DNA of 64,000 nt from Pseudomonas sp. FP2335. Lineage in GTDB: Bacteria; Pseudomonadota; Gammaproteobacteria; Pseudomonadales; Pseudomonadaceae. The position numbers and the translations under genes were made by a program. The notes under the pieces are model-generated. The model saw only the letters and a list, made by a program, of their open reading frames with translations, made no database searches and was not told the DNA's origin. Positions within the stretch are counted from its first letter, which is position 1. The number at the start of each line of letters is the position of its first letter. Of the stretch, positions 9,078 to 18,630 are shown piece by piece. The stretch lies in contig NZ_CP117437.1 in assembly GCF_030687535.1 (NCBI RefSeq), forward strand, positions 2,997,501 to 3,061,500, read 5' to 3'.

Positions 9078-9167
9078 GTGTGGGAGCGGGCTTGCTCGCG
9101 AATGCGGTGTGTCAGTCACAGGTATTTCAACTGATCCACCGCTTTCGCGAGCAAGCCCGCTCCCACA
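9078..9167. repeat. REPIN (inverted pair of Pseudomonas REP sequences)
   Basis: GTGTGGGAGCGGGCTTGCTCGCGAA (9078-9102, cited in two parts: GTGTGGGAGCGGGCTTG and CTCGCGAA) is followed, 41 bp on, by its inverted counterpart TTCGCGAGCAAGCCCGCTCCCACA (9144-9167; TTCGCGAGCAAGC plus CCGCTCCCACA). This is the hairpin-forming REP doublet mobilised by RAYT transposases, which are not in the window. It sits between the convergent ends of two acyl-CoA operons and may help end or stabilise both transcripts. Confidence 0.9.
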
Positions 9168-9197
9168 TAAGCCGCTCCCACCCGTTGGGAGATCGAA

Positions 9198-9971
9198 TTA
9201 CCTGTCTTTGAACTGCGGGGCACGCTTGGCCACGAACGCGGCCATGCCTTCTTTCTGATCCTGGGTCGCAAACGCGGCATGGAACACCCGGCGCTCAAAG
9301 CGCACGCCTTCGGACAGGCTCACTTCAAACGCGCGGTTCACACTTTCCTTGACCATCATGCTGATCGGCACCGACTTGCCGGCAATCAGCGTGGCGACTT
9401 TCAGCGCCTCTTCCAGCAATTCATCAGCCGGTACGATCCGCGCCACGATCCCGCAGCGCTCGGCTTCCACCGCATCGATAAAACGCCCGGTCAGGCACAT
9501 TTCCATGGCCTTGGCCTTGCCCACCGCGCGGGTCAGGCGCTGGGTACCGCCCATGCCCGGCAGCACACCGAGGTTGATTTCCGGCTGGCCGAACTTGGCG
9601 CCATCGCCGGCCAGGATAAAGTCGCACATCAGCGCCAGCTCGCAGCCGCCGCCCAGGGCAAAGCCGTTGACCGCTGCGATGATCGGCTTGCGGCGGTTGG
9701 CCACGCGATCGCTGTCGCTGAACAAATCGTCGAGATAGATCTGCGGGTAGGTCAGCTCGGCCATTTCCTTGATGTCGGCGCCGGCGGCGAAGGCTTTTTT
9801 CGAGCCGGTCAGCACGATGCAGCCGATGTCAGGGTTGGCTTCCAGGCCATCGAGCGCCTGGTTCAATTCGCTGACCAGTTGTGCATTCAGCGCGTTCAGG
9901 GCTTGGGGGCGATTGAGGGTGATCAGCCCGACGCGGCCCTGGACGTCAAGCAAAATGGTTTCGTAACTCAT
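9198..9971 (-). CDS. fadB1x: enoyl-CoA hydratase FadB1x-like
   Basis: 257-residue short-chain enoyl-CoA hydratase (crotonase). The oxyanion loop is [12 protein letters not shown]. The two catalytic glutamates are present in [11 protein letters not shown] and [20 protein letters not shown]. It hydrates 2-enoyl-CoA to 3-hydroxyacyl-CoA. It is the last gene of a five-gene minus-strand set whose order (acyl-CoA synthetase, HSD10-type dehydrogenase, thiolase, acyl-CoA dehydrogenase, hydratase) is that of the P. putida fadDx-fadB2x-fadAx-fadEx-fadB1x cluster. It starts 11 bp after fadEx. The likely substrates are crotonyl- or tiglyl-CoA. Confidence 0.88.
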   Translation of the reverse strand: MSYETILLDVQGRVGLITLNRPQALNALNAQLVSELNQALDGLEANPDIGCIVLTGSKKAFAAGADIKEMAELTYPQIYLDDLFSDSDRVANRRKPIIAAVNGFALGGGCELALMCDFILAGDGAKFGQPEINLGVLPGMGGTQRLTRAVGKAKAMEMCLTGRFIDAVEAERCGIVARIVPADELLEEALKVATLIAGKSVPISMMVKESVNRAFEVSLSEGVRFERRVFHAAFATQDQKEGMAAFVAKRAPQFKDR

Positions 9972-9982
9972 GTGGCGGCTCC

Positions 9983-11110
9983 TTAGAGATTGCGTGAGAT
10001 GACCATGCGTTGAATATCGCTGGTGCCTTCGTAGATCTGGCAGACCCGCACATCGCGGTAGATCCGCTCCAGGGGAAAGTCGCTCAGGTAACCGTAACCG
10101 CCGAGGGTTTGCAAGGCGGCGGAGCAGACTTTCTCGGCCATTTCCGAAGCGAACAACTTGGCCATCGAGGCTTCTACCAGCGCGGGCTTGCCGCTGTCAC
10201 GCAGGGCGGCGGCGTAATGCACCATTTGCCGGGCCACCGCAATTTGCGTGGCCATATCCGCCAGGCGAAACGCCACGGCCTGGTGCTCGATCAGCGCCTT
10301 GCCGAAGCTTTCGCGCTCACGCGCATAGTCACGTGCCGCTTCAAAGGCCGCGCGGGCCATGCCCACCGATTGCGAAGCGATGCCGACGCGCCCGCCTTCC
10401 AGGTTGGCCAGGGCGATCTTGTAGCCCTCGCCCTCCTCGCCCAGACGGTTCGCGACCGGTACCTTCACGTCTTCAAACAGGATCTGGCAGGTGTCCGACG
10501 CGTGCTGGCCGAGCTTGTCCTCGACCCGCGCCACGGTGTAGCCGGGCGAATCCGTCGGCACGATAAACGCACTGATGCCACGTTTGCCCGCCGCAGGGTC
10601 GGTGACTGCAAACACAATCACGATCCCGGCGTTTTGCCCGGAGGTGATGAACTGTTTGCAGCCGTTCAGTACATAGTGGTCGCCTTCCAGGCGCGCACGG
10701 GTTTTCAGGCTGCTGGCATCGGAGCCGGCCTGGGGTTCGGTCAACGCGAACGCGCCGAGCATGGCACCGCTGGCCAGGGGCTTGAGGAATTGCGCTTTCT
10801 GCTGATCGTTGCCGAACTTGAGGATCGGCACGCAACCGACCGAGTTGTGCACGCTCATGATGGTCGAGCAGGCACCGTCGCCGGCGGCGATCTCTTCCAG
10901 GGCCATGGCGTAGGCCAGGTAGCCGGTGTCGCAACCGCCCCACTGCTCCGGCACCAACATGCCGAAAAAACCCAGCTCGGCCATTTCACCGATGGCTTCC
11001 TTGGGGAAACGGTGGTCGCGGTCCCATTCGGCGGCGAAGGGTTTCAGGCGCTCCTGGGCAAATTGCCGGGCAGCTTCGCTGATTTGCAGTTGTTCGTCAT
11101 CTGGCAACAT
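9983..11110 (-). CDS. fadEx: short/branched-chain acyl-CoA dehydrogenase FadEx-like
   Basis: 375-residue acyl-CoA dehydrogenase, FAD-dependent, forming 2-enoyl-Co[21 protein letters not shown] and [20 protein letters not shown] are the two family signatures; the catalytic Glu lies in [19 protein letters not shown] at the C-terminus. It is similar to but clearly distinct from the plus-strand dehydrogenase at 7908-9059, which suggests separate substrates. Within the P. putida-like fad x cluster it is expected to act on butyryl- or 2-methylbutyryl-CoA. It starts 9 bp after the thiolase stop. Confidence 0.88.
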   Translation of the reverse strand: MLPDDEQLQISEAARQFAQERLKPFAAEWDRDHRFPKEAIGEMAELGFFGMLVPEQWGGCDTGYLAYAMALEEIAAGDGACSTIMSVHNSVGCVPILKFGNDQQKAQFLKPLASGAMLGAFALTEPQAGSDASSLKTRARLEGDHYVLNGCKQFITSGQNAGIVIVFAVTDPAAGKRGISAFIVPTDSPGYTVARVEDKLGQHASDTCQILFEDVKVPVANRLGEEGEGYKIALANLEGGRVGIASQSVGMARAAFEAARDYARERESFGKALIEHQAVAFRLADMATQIAVARQMVHYAAALRDSGKPALVEASMAKLFASEMAEKVCSAALQTLGGYGYLSDFPLERIYRDVRVCQIYEGTSDIQRMVISRNL

Positions 11111-11119
11111 GGTGAGTCC

Positions 11120-12310
11120 TTAATACAGGCATTCGACGGCCATGGCCGTGGCTTCACCACCGCCGATGCAGATCGCGGCAACGCCACGCTTGAGGTTGTT
11201 CTGGCGTAGCGCCGACAGCAGCGTCACCAGGATGCGCGCACCGGACGCGCCAATCGGATGGCCCAGGGCGCAGGCGCCGCCATGGATATTGACCTTGGCG
11301 TGGGGGATTTCCAGCTTGCTCATGGTCACCAGGCTGACCACGGCGAAGGCTTCGTTGATCTCGAACAGATCGACGTCAGCCAGGTTCCAGCCGGTCTTGC
11401 TCATCAACGTACGGATCGCTCCCACTGGTGCCACCGGAAACAGCCCTGGCTCATCGGCAAACGCCGCGTGGCCGTGGATCACCGCCAGCGGCTTCAAGCC
11501 GCGTTTTTGGGCCTCGGACTGGCGCATCAGCAGCAACGCCGCCGCCCCATCGGAAATCGAGCTGGAGTTGGCGGCCGTCACAGTGCCCCCCTCACGGAAC
11601 GCCGGTTTCAGGCTGGCGATCTTGTCAGGCTTGGCTTTCGGTGGTTGTTCGTCATGCAACACCGTCACTTGTTCCTTGCCGACGGTAACCTGCACCGGGA
11701 CGATCTCGGCGGCAAATTTGCCATGGGCGATGGCTTCCTGCGCACGGGTCAGGGAGGCAATCGCGAACGCGTCCTGGGCTTCACGGCTGAAACCGTTGTG
11801 CATCGCACAGTCCTCGGCGAACGTGCCCATCAGGCGGCCCTTGTCGTAGGCGTCTTCCAAGCCGTCGAGGAACATATGGTCGAGCACGCGGCCGTGGCCC
11901 ATGCGGTAGCCGCTGCGCGCACGATCGAGCAGGTACGGCGCGTTGGACATGCTTTCCATGCCCCCGGCGATCGCCACCGCAATGCTGCCGGCCAGCAGCG
12001 AGTCATGGGCGAGAATCGCCGCTTCCATGCCCGAGCCGCACATCTTGTTGAGGGTGGTGCAGCGCGTCGACTTGTCCAGGCCTGCGCCCAACGCCGCCTG
12101 GCGTGCCGGTGCCTGGCCGAGGCCCGCCGGGAGCACGCAGCCGAACAGCACTTCATCTACGGCGTCACTGGCAATGCCTGCGCGCTCAACTGCCGCACGA
12201 ATTGCCGCCGCGCCCAATTGCGGCGCGGTCAGGTTCTTGAGTTCGCCCTGGAAGCCGCCCATGGGCGTGCGCACGGCGCTGACAATTACGATGGGATCAG
12301 TCATGGTCAT
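11120..12310 (-). CDS. fadAx: acetyl-CoA acyltransferase (thiolase) FadAx-like
   Basis: 396-residue thiolase. The nucleophile Cys is in LNKMCGSGMEA. The C-terminal motifs NEAFA, GGACALGHPIGASGAR and CIGGGEATAM are complete. The frame is open 11 codons farther, but ATG at 12310 has TAAGGAG just upstream and yields MTMTDPIVIVSAVRTPMGG, the usual thiolase N-terminus. It cleaves 3-ketoacyl-CoA (acetoacetyl- or 2-methylacetoacetyl-CoA) to acetyl-CoA plus a shortened acyl-CoA, or runs biosynthetically. It starts 7 bp after the fadB2x stop. Confidence 0.9.
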   Translation of the reverse strand: MTMTDPIVIVSAVRTPMGGFQGELKNLTAPQLGAAAIRAAVERAGIASDAVDEVLFGCVLPAGLGQAPARQAALGAGLDKSTRCTTLNKMCGSGMEAAILAHDSLLAGSIAVAIAGGMESMSNAPYLLDRARSGYRMGHGRVLDHMFLDGLEDAYDKGRLMGTFAEDCAMHNGFSREAQDAFAIASLTRAQEAIAHGKFAAEIVPVQVTVGKEQVTVLHDEQPPKAKPDKIASLKPAFREGGTVTAANSSSISDGAAALLLMRQSEAQKRGLKPLAVIHGHAAFADEPGLFPVAPVGAIRTLMSKTGWNLADVDLFEINEAFAVVSLVTMSKLEIPHAKVNIHGGACALGHPIGASGARILVTLLSALRQNNLKRGVAAICIGGGEATAMAVECLY

Positions 12311-12317
12311 TCGCTCC

Positions 12318-13085
12318 TTACTTGGCCGCCATGCGCAAGGCACCGTCGAGACGGATCACCTCGCCATTGAGCATGCTGTTTTCAATGATGTGCCGCACCA
12401 ACGCGGCGTATTCGGCCGGTTTGCCCAGGCGTGGCGGGAATGGCACGCCAGCGGCCAGGGAGTCGCGTACTTCCGGGGTCATGCCGGCCATCATCGGCGT
12501 TTCGAAGATGCCCGGTGCGATGGTCATCACACGGATGCCAAAGCGCGCCAGTTCGCGGGCGGCGGGCAGCGTCAGGCTGGCGATGGCGCCTTTGGAGGCA
12601 GAATACGCCGCCTGGCCGATCTGCCCGTCGAACGCGGCCACCGATGCGGTGTTGATGATCACGCCGCGCTCGCCGTCGGCATTCGCTTCGGTCTCGGCGA
12701 TGGCCGCTGCTGCCAGGCGCAACAGGTTGAAGCTGCCGATCAGGTTGACATTGATCACCTGGGCAAAGCTGGCCAGGGCATGGGGGCCGTTCTTGCCGAG
12801 AATTTTCTCGCCACGCACCACACCGGCGCAGTTGACCAGGCCGTGCAAGCCACCAAACGCGGTCACGGCAGCCTGCACCGCGGCCTCGGCGGCCGCTTCC
12901 TGGCTGATGTCCGCCACGGCGGCGCGGGCGTTGTCCCCCAGTTGCTTGGCCTTGGCCGCGACGGCCTCGGCATTGAGGTCCACCAGCATGACTTTGGCGC
13001 CAGCGGCAACCAGCATCTCGGCCGTGGCCGCGCCAAGGCCCGAAGCACCGCCGCTGATCAGGAATACCTTGTTTTCAATCTGCAT
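12318..13085 (-). CDS. fadB2x: 3-hydroxyacyl-CoA dehydrogenase type II (SDR) FadB2x-like
   Basis: 255-residue short-chain dehydrogenase of the HSD17B10/2-methyl-3-hydroxybutyryl-CoA dehydrogenase type. The NAD site is [22 protein letters not shown] follows beta-2, and the active-site set is [22 protein letters not shown] (Ser, Tyr, Lys; cited around YSASKG). [11 protein letters not shown] is typical of the type II enzyme. Two ATGs abut (13088 and 13085); the second has AAGGA at better spacing and gives [13 protein letters not shown]. It oxidises 3-hydroxyacyl-CoA with NAD+ before the thiolase step. Confidence 0.88.
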   Translation of the reverse strand: MQIENKVFLISGGASGLGAATAEMLVAAGAKVMLVDLNAEAVAAKAKQLGDNARAAVADISQEAAAEAAVQAAVTAFGGLHGLVNCAGVVRGEKILGKNGPHALASFAQVINVNLIGSFNLLRLAAAAIAETEANADGERGVIINTASVAAFDGQIGQAAYSASKGAIASLTLPAARELARFGIRVMTIAPGIFETPMMAGMTPEVRDSLAAGVPFPPRLGKPAEYAALVRHIIENSMLNGEVIRLDGALRMAAK

Positions 13086-13106
13086 CATCGTGTCCTTAAA
13101 AGTGGA

Positions 13107-14750
13107 TCAGGCAACCGCCGCTTTGGCGATCTCCTGGTTACGCAAGATAAAACGCTGCAACTTGCCGCTCGGGGTCTTGGGCAGGTCGCTGACAAATTCG
13201 ATTTCCCGTGGATAGGCATGTGCGGCCAGGCGCTTGCGCACATGCTGGCGCAGCTCTTCGGCGAGCTCCGGGGTGGCGCGGTATTGGCTGTTGATCACCA
13301 CGAAGGCCTTGACCAGTTCGGTGCGCTCCGGGTCCGGCTTGCCGACCACCGCGGCTTCGATCACAGCCGGGTGCTCGACCAACGCGCTTTCCACATCAAA
13401 CGGGCCAACGCGGTAACCGGAGGTGGTGATCACGTCGTCACTGCGCCCGACAAAGCTGATGCTGCCATTGGGGTTCAATTCCACGGTGTCGCCGCTCAGG
13501 TAGTACTTACCGACAAACGCCTTGGTCTTCACGCCGTCATAGCCGCCGAACCAGCACATCGGCGACTGTTCGCGGTCGATGGCGAGGATGCCGGGCTGGC
13601 CGGCGGGCAACTCCTGATAATCATCGTCCAGCACCACGATACGGTGGCCCGGCGAGGCAAATCCGGCCGAGCCGACATGCACCGGGTGTTCCAGGCCATG
13701 GTGATTGCACAGCACCATGCCCAGTTCGGTCTGGCCATAGTGGTCGTGGATGGTCACGCCGAGCTGGTCGGCAAACCAGCGGATCACTTCCGGGTTGAGC
13801 GGCTCGCCGGCGCTGCTGACGATGCGCAGCTTGCCCTTGATTGCGCGCGCGAACTGCTCACCGCCGGCGATCAACAGGCGGTAGGCGGTGGGCGAGCCGG
13901 TCAGGTTGGTGATCCCGTATTTGTTGATCACCCGGCAGGTGCTTTCCAGGGTGAAGGGGCCATCGTAGAAGGTAATCGGGTGGCCCATGGACAGCGGCCC
14001 GGTCACGCCGAAATAGATGCCGTAGGCCCAGCCCGGGTCGGCGACGTTCCAGAACGCGTCTTCGGGGCGCAGGTCCACGGCGTCGCGGGTGTAGCTCTTG
14101 AATGCCACGATGGCCTTGAGTGGCACAGACAACGCTTTGGATGGGCCGGTCGTGCCGGAGGTGAACATCAGCAGGAAGGGATCGTCCGCGCCCAGTAACA
14201 CCGGTTCGCACACGTTGGAGTAGTTGGGCAATTCGGCCCAGAAACTGAAGTCGCCGCGCACCAGGCCTTCGCCCTTGGCGCCGCTGACCGTGACGATGGT
14301 CGGGCAGCCGTCGACTTCCGTCAGCTTGGGCCGGTTTACCGCATCGGTGACCACCAAGGCGGCGCCGGAGCTGTTCAGGCGGTGCTCGATGGCCTTGGGC
14401 CCAAAGGCAGTGAACAGAGGTTGATAGACCGCACCGATGCGCCACGTCGCGAACACCACCACCAGCAGTTCCGCTGTGCGCGGCAACAGCCCCGCCACCT
14501 TGTCGCCACGCTTGACGCCCTGGGCCAGCAAAAAGTTGGCGAAGCGTGCGGCCTGGTCCTGCAAGTCGGTAAAGGTCGACGTAGCGCTGCGCCCGTCCTT
14601 GCCTTCCCAGAACAACGCGATGCGCCCCGGCAGTGCGTGGCGGTCGCAACATTCGACGCAGGCATTGAGGCCTTGCAGGTTGCCGGCGAGTGCGGCGTCA
14701 ACGGTGTGCTGGTAGTCAAACCCGGTGGTGGCAGCCAAATAGTCACGCAT
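13107..14750 (-). CDS. fadDx: acyl-CoA synthetase FadDx-like (AMP-binding)
   Basis: 547-residue ANL-superfamily ligase that activates a carboxylic acid to acyl-CoA with ATP. The P-loop-like motif is MFTSGTTGPSKAL; the A8 hinge region is SFVGRSDDVITTSGYRVGPF; the C-terminal lysine lies in LPKTPSGKLQRFILR. The sequence groups with medium/short-chain acyl-CoA synthetases of the acetyl-CoA synthetase-like type. It is the first gene of the minus-strand fad x operon, with AAGGA 10 bp upstream of the ATG. A 216-bp region separates it from the divergent bestrophin gene and should hold the operon promoter. Confidence 0.85.
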   Translation of the reverse strand: MRDYLAATTGFDYQHTVDAALAGNLQGLNACVECCDRHALPGRIALFWEGKDGRSATSTFTDLQDQAARFANFLLAQGVKRGDKVAGLLPRTAELLVVVFATWRIGAVYQPLFTAFGPKAIEHRLNSSGAALVVTDAVNRPKLTEVDGCPTIVTVSGAKGEGLVRGDFSFWAELPNYSNVCEPVLLGADDPFLLMFTSGTTGPSKALSVPLKAIVAFKSYTRDAVDLRPEDAFWNVADPGWAYGIYFGVTGPLSMGHPITFYDGPFTLESTCRVINKYGITNLTGSPTAYRLLIAGGEQFARAIKGKLRIVSSAGEPLNPEVIRWFADQLGVTIHDHYGQTELGMVLCNHHGLEHPVHVGSAGFASPGHRIVVLDDDYQELPAGQPGILAIDREQSPMCWFGGYDGVKTKAFVGKYYLSGDTVELNPNGSISFVGRSDDVITTSGYRVGPFDVESALVEHPAVIEAAVVGKPDPERTELVKAFVVINSQYRATPELAEELRQHVRKRLAAHAYPREIEFVSDLPKTPSGKLQRFILRNQEIAKAAVA

Positions 14751-14876
14751 CGCTTCAAATCCTTCTGCATTGTTATTTTAAGGACGTAAACCGTGGAAAT
14801 AGTCGCTCCAGAGCGCTGCAGCAGCAATGGTCAAAGCTTTCAAGTTGGCTGACTGCTTTGGCCAATCATCGATCGC

Positions 14877-14894
14877 GCTGATCGACCGGTCAGC
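14877..14894. promoter_or_regulatory. inverted repeat between fadDx and bestrophin
   Basis: GCTGA-N8-TCAGC, with an inner GACCGGTC palindrome at 14884-14891, lies in the 216-bp divergent intergenic region. The position suits an operator acting on the fad x operon, but I have no regulator to assign to it. Confidence 0.3.
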
Positions 14895-14966
14895 CCAAGC
14901 GATTGGACGGCCCTGGCGCAAGCTTCTAACCTGAGGGCCTGCGCCACCAGAGAAGTCCCCCTGCCG

Positions 14967-15860
14967 ATGATCGTCCGTCCCAAGCCCAACTTGCTGGGTA
15001 TCCTGTTCTCCCTCAAGGGTTCGATTGCCAAGCGCATTGCCTTGCGCAGCCTGCTGGTGACGCTGCTCGCGTCGGTGATCGTGCTGGTCGAGACGTGGCA
15101 CCCGGCGTATTTCTCCAAGGTCAACGCCACACCCTTCACTTTGCTGGGGTTGTCGTTGTCGATCTTCATGAGTTTTCGCAACAACGCCTGCTACGACCGC
15201 TGGTGGGAAGGTCGCAAGCAATTGGGGCAGATGATCATTGATGTGCGCTCACTGATCCGTGAAACCCAAGTACTCGGCGATTCGCCAGAGCGCACCGGGC
15301 TGTTGCGCGGTTTGTGCGGTTTTGCCCATGGTTTGATCGCGCGTTTGCGCCACGAAGACGAAGCCCGGGCAATCACGCCCTGGATCGGCGTAGACGCAGC
15401 GCACCCGAACCTGCCCGACAACGTGCTGCAGCAACTCGGCGCGCGCTTTTCCCGACTGTGCGAGCAAGGCGTGATCAGCGAGTGGCGCTACACCCAACTG
15501 GAAACCCGACTGGTCAGCCTGAGCCAGGTGCAGGCGTCGTGCGAACGGATCAAGAGTACGCCGCTGCCCTTCCCCTACACGTTGTTGCTGCACCGCACCA
15601 TCTACCTGTTCTGCATTTTGCTGCCGTTCGCCATGGCCGAGCCGCTGGGCTGGTTGACGCCAGTGTTCACCGCCATCGTCAGCTACACCTTCTTTGGCCT
15701 CGACGAAATTGGCGATGACCTCGAAGACCCGTTCGGCTTCGACGAAAACGACCTGCCGTGCAATGCCATCGTGCGCAACCTGGAGCGCGAACTGCGCGCC
15801 GCCCTCGGCGAAAGCGACTTGCCGCCCGCCCTGGAACCTGTGGAGTACGTGCTGACCTGA
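14967..15860 (+). CDS. bestrophin-family ion channel (UPF0187)
   Basis: 297-residue membrane protein of the bacterial bestrophin family, pentameric ion channels in the inner membrane. The N-terminus has two helices (SLLVTLLASVIVLVETW and FTLLGLSLSIFMSFRNNACYDRWWEGRK, cited around the signature NxCYDRWWEGR). The middle is helical and the C-terminal part has helices around PYTLLLHRTIYLFCILLPF and FTAIVSYTFFGLDEIGDDLEDPFG. The acidic DEIGDDLEDPFGxxxNDLP segment is the family hallmark. The length fits the roughly 300-residue norm. It is divergent from the fad x operon; a physiological role cannot be read from the context. Confidence 0.88.
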   Translation: MIVRPKPNLLGILFSLKGSIAKRIALRSLLVTLLASVIVLVETWHPAYFSKVNATPFTLLGLSLSIFMSFRNNACYDRWWEGRKQLGQMIIDVRSLIRETQVLGDSPERTGLLRGLCGFAHGLIARLRHEDEARAITPWIGVDAAHPNLPDNVLQQLGARFSRLCEQGVISEWRYTQLETRLVSLSQVQASCERIKSTPLPFPYTLLLHRTIYLFCILLPFAMAEPLGWLTPVFTAIVSYTFFGLDEIGDDLEDPFGFDENDLPCNAIVRNLERELRAALGESDLPPALEPVEYVLT

Positions 15861-15927
15861 TGCCGGTTTGACACTCGCGTTGGTCTGACCGAAGCTGACG
15901 GCTTTGTAATACTTTTCGGACGCCTGC

Positions 15928-16986
15928 ATGTCTAAGTCACGCCGTTACGCCATCGTCGGCCTGTGCGCCCTGCTGTTTTTTGTATTGCTCGCCTGGTATT
16001 TCTCCCGCTCCACCCAGGTGGCCGTGCCGCCGGCGATTGCCCATGGTTATTCAAAAGCCCTTAAACAGGCGCATAACGGCGAGCCTGGCGCGGCCCGCGT
16101 GCTTTACCAGCAATTGGCGCGGCCGGATCTGTCGCCTGAACGGCGTGCCGCGCTGCACGCTGAACTGCCCAATTACCCCAGTCCGCAAGCCTTGAAACTG
16201 GCTGACAAGGACCTGGCCAGCGATTCCCCGCTGGTACGCGAGGCCGCGATCCACAGCATCGTCGGCCTGGTGCCCAGCGGCCAGCGCACACTGCTGCTTG
16301 GCCCGGCGCTGGACGACCCGCAGCAAAGCGTGCGCTTTGCCGCCGCCAACGCCCTGCTCGGCCTGTCGCCCGACACCCTGGGCCTGTACTTCGGCCCGTT
16401 GCAGCAAGTGCTGGACGAATTCGTCAAATACCTCAAGGCTCAGCCCGAATCTGCCGAGGGCTGGATTCAACTGGCGCGCCTGTACATCCACAGCGCCCTG
16501 CTGCCGGACGCGCAAAATGCCCTGGAGCAAGCCATGCGCTTGCAGCCCGACAACCTGCAAGCCGTGGTCGCACAGATCGAATTGCTGGATAAACAGGGCA
16601 AAAGTGAAGAGTCGCGCCAATTGCTGGCACGGCAACTGGCGGCGCACCCGGAATCTGCCTACCTGCAACACGCCCTCGGCCTGTGGCTGCTGCACCATGG
16701 TGAGCGTGCCTATGCCCTGCTCGGCCTGTCCAAGGCGGTAGAGCTGGAGCCGGACAATCAGGATTACCGCTACGACCTGGCCACCACCCTGCACGCCCAG
16801 AACGAACTGGAAGCCGCGCAACGTCAGTTGGAAGAAATCGTCCAGCGTCACCCTGCCAATCGCAAGGCCCGTGTGCTGCTGGTCAACTATTGGAAGGAAA
16901 GCGGCCAACTGCAGAACGTACAGGTGTTGCTCGCCCAGCTCGAACAACAAAACCCGGACGATCCGGCCTTGCAGCAAGGCTTGTAG
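15928..16986 (+). CDS. membrane-anchored TPR protein
   Basis: 352 residues. An N-terminal helix (AIVGLCALLFFVLLAWYF, residues 8-25) is an uncleaved anchor or signal. Residues about 40-155 look HEAT-like (LVREAAIHSIVGLV, SVRFAAANALLGL), and residues about 170-350 form tandem TPRs, e.g. AEGWIQLARLYIHSALLPDAQNALEQA and its equivalents. This arrangement suggests a periplasmic scaffold. There is no enzymatic motif. It sits 67 bp after the bestrophin gene on the same strand and may be co-transcribed with it. The partner is unknown. Confidence 0.7.
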   Translation: MSKSRRYAIVGLCALLFFVLLAWYFSRSTQVAVPPAIAHGYSKALKQAHNGEPGAARVLYQQLARPDLSPERRAALHAELPNYPSPQALKLADKDLASDSPLVREAAIHSIVGLVPSGQRTLLLGPALDDPQQSVRFAAANALLGLSPDTLGLYFGPLQQVLDEFVKYLKAQPESAEGWIQLARLYIHSALLPDAQNALEQAMRLQPDNLQAVVAQIELLDKQGKSEESRQLLARQLAAHPESAYLQHALGLWLLHHGERAYALLGLSKAVELEPDNQDYRYDLATTLHAQNELEAAQRQLEEIVQRHPANRKARVLLVNYWKESGQLQNVQVLLAQLEQQNPDDPALQQGL

Positions 16987-17130
16987 CCGCACTGCAAAAA
17001 CTTGTAAAAACCTACGCAACTTGTACAAATATCAGAATCCGTTGAACGGTCACAGGCCACTACGGTCAAGTAAATATGGCGCGCCCAAGGCGGTGCGCTC
17101 CTCTATTTGTATGTGATCCGAGGGCAATTC

Positions 17131-18630
17131 TTGTCTACATCCAACGAGCTGTTCAGTGAAAAGGCGGCCATCGGCATCGAAGGTCTTGACGACATTCTTT
17201 GCGGTGGGCTCTCGCGTAGCCATCTGTTCCTGCTGGAAGGTGAACCCGGCACTGGTAAAACCACCGTCGCCCTGCATTTTTTGCAGGCCGGTGCGAAAAA
17301 CGGCGAAACGTCTCTGTACATCACCTTGTCCGAAACCGAGCGCGAGTTGCGCCAGGGCGCCAAGTCCCACGGTTGGGACCTGGATGACAACATCAATATC
17401 TTCGAATTGACTCCACCCGAAAGCCTGCTCAACGCCGACCACCAGCAAAGCCTGCTGTACTCCTCCGACCTGGAGCTGGGCGAGGCCACCCGGCAGATCT
17501 TCGAGGTGGTCGAACGGGTCAAGCCGTCCCGCGTGGTCATCGACAGCCTGTCGGAGATCCGCCTGCTCGCGCAAAGCTCGCTGCGCTATCGCCGGCAGAT
17601 CCTGGCGATCAAGCATTACTTCGTGCGCTATGACGCCACGGTGCTACTGCTGGACGACCTGACCACCGAATCCCTCGACAAGACCGTGCACAGCGTCGCC
17701 CACGGAGTGATCCGCCTGGAAGAACTGACGCCCAACTACGGCGCGGAACGGCGCCGGGTACGGGTGGTGAAGTACCGGGGGCAGAAATACCGCGGCGGCT
17801 TCCACGACTTCACCATCCTGCAGGACGGCGTGCATGTGTTCCCGCGCCTGGTCGCGGCCGAACACCGTGGCGGCTACAACCGCCAGACCCTGACCAGCGG
17901 CATCAAGGAGCTGGATTCGTTGCTCGGCGGCGGTATCGAGACCGGCTCCAGCAGCCTGATCCTCGGCCCGGCGGGTACGGGCAAGTCACTGATCTCGATG
18001 ATCTTCGCGGCCGCTGCGGTGGCCCGTGGCGAGAAAGCCGCACTGTTTATCTTCGATGAAGAACTGGGGTTGTTGTTCGAGCGCATGAAAAACATGGGCA
18101 TCGACCTCCAAGCGCTGCAAGCCACTGGCAACCTGCTGATTGAACAGGTCGACGCCGCCGAACTGTCCCCAGGCGAGTTCTCCCACCGGGTGCGCCGCGC
18201 CGTCGACGACAGCGGAATCAAGACCGTGGTGATCGACAGCATCAACGGCTACCAGGCCGCGATGCCGGAAGAGAACGCGCTGATCCTGCACATGCACGAG
18301 CTGCTGCTGTACCTCAACCGCCGTGGCGCAGCGACCTTCATGACCGTTGCGCAACACGGGCTGGTGGGCGACATGCAGGCGCCGGTGGACATCACTTACC
18401 TGGCCGACACCGTGATTTTGTTGCGCTACTTCGAAGCCATCGGTGAAGTGCGCCGCGCCATCTCGATCATCAAAAAACGCACCGGCGCCCATGAATCCAC
18501 GATCCGCGAATACCGCATCGGCAGTCGCGGCATGACCGTGGGCGAACCGCTGAACAACTTCCAGGGCGTGCTGCGGGGCATTCCGACGTACATGGGCGCC
18601 GGTTCGCCACTGCTAAAGGACCTGGGGTAG
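17131..18630 (+). CDS. KaiC-like double-RecA ATPase
   Basis: 499-residue protein with two RecA/KaiC domains. Walker A sites are GEPGTGKTT (residues 37-45) and GPAGTGKSL (279-287); Walker B-like strands are RVVIDSLSEI and TVVIDSINGY. The second domain has FDEEL, resembling the KaiC catalytic Glu pair; the first has SETE. In the segment equivalent to KaiC's phosphosites (ISTITDT) this protein reads ITYLADT, so Ser431/Thr432 become Thr/Tyr. I chose the TTG at 17131 because GAGGG lies 7 bp upstream and MSTSNELFSEKAAIGI matches Pseudomonas relatives; the frame runs open to TTG 17107. No KaiA or KaiB is nearby. It overlaps the next gene by 1 bp, so it likely signals through that kinase. Confidence 0.85.
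   Translation: MSTSNELFSEKAAIGIEGLDDILCGGLSRSHLFLLEGEPGTGKTTVALHFLQAGAKNGETSLYITLSETERELRQGAKSHGWDLDDNINIFELTPPESLLNADHQQSLLYSSDLELGEATRQIFEVVERVKPSRVVIDSLSEIRLLAQSSLRYRRQILAIKHYFVRYDATVLLLDDLTTESLDKTVHSVAHGVIRLEELTPNYGAERRRVRVVKYRGQKYRGGFHDFTILQDGVHVFPRLVAAEHRGGYNRQTLTSGIKELDSLLGGGIETGSSSLILGPAGTGKSLISMIFAAAAVARGEKAALFIFDEELGLLFERMKNMGIDLQALQATGNLLIEQVDAAELSPGEFSHRVRRAVDDSGIKTVVIDSINGYQAAMPEENALILHMHELLLYLNRRGAATFMTVAQHGLVGDMQAPVDITYLADTVILLRYFEAIGEVRRAISIIKKRTGAHESTIREYRIGSRGMTVGEPLNNFQGVLRGIPTYMGAGSPLLKDLG

Noticed and set aside
11258..14198. Very long plus-strand open frames opposite the thiolase, SDR and acyl-CoA synthetase genes
   Set aside because: The minus-strand genes have complete catalytic motifs; the plus-strand translations are rich in Arg/Gly/His/Gln with no family resemblance and no ribosome site.
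17131..18630. Circadian clock locus
   Set aside because: No KaiA or KaiB and the phosphosites differ; only a KaiC-like ATPase can be claimed.
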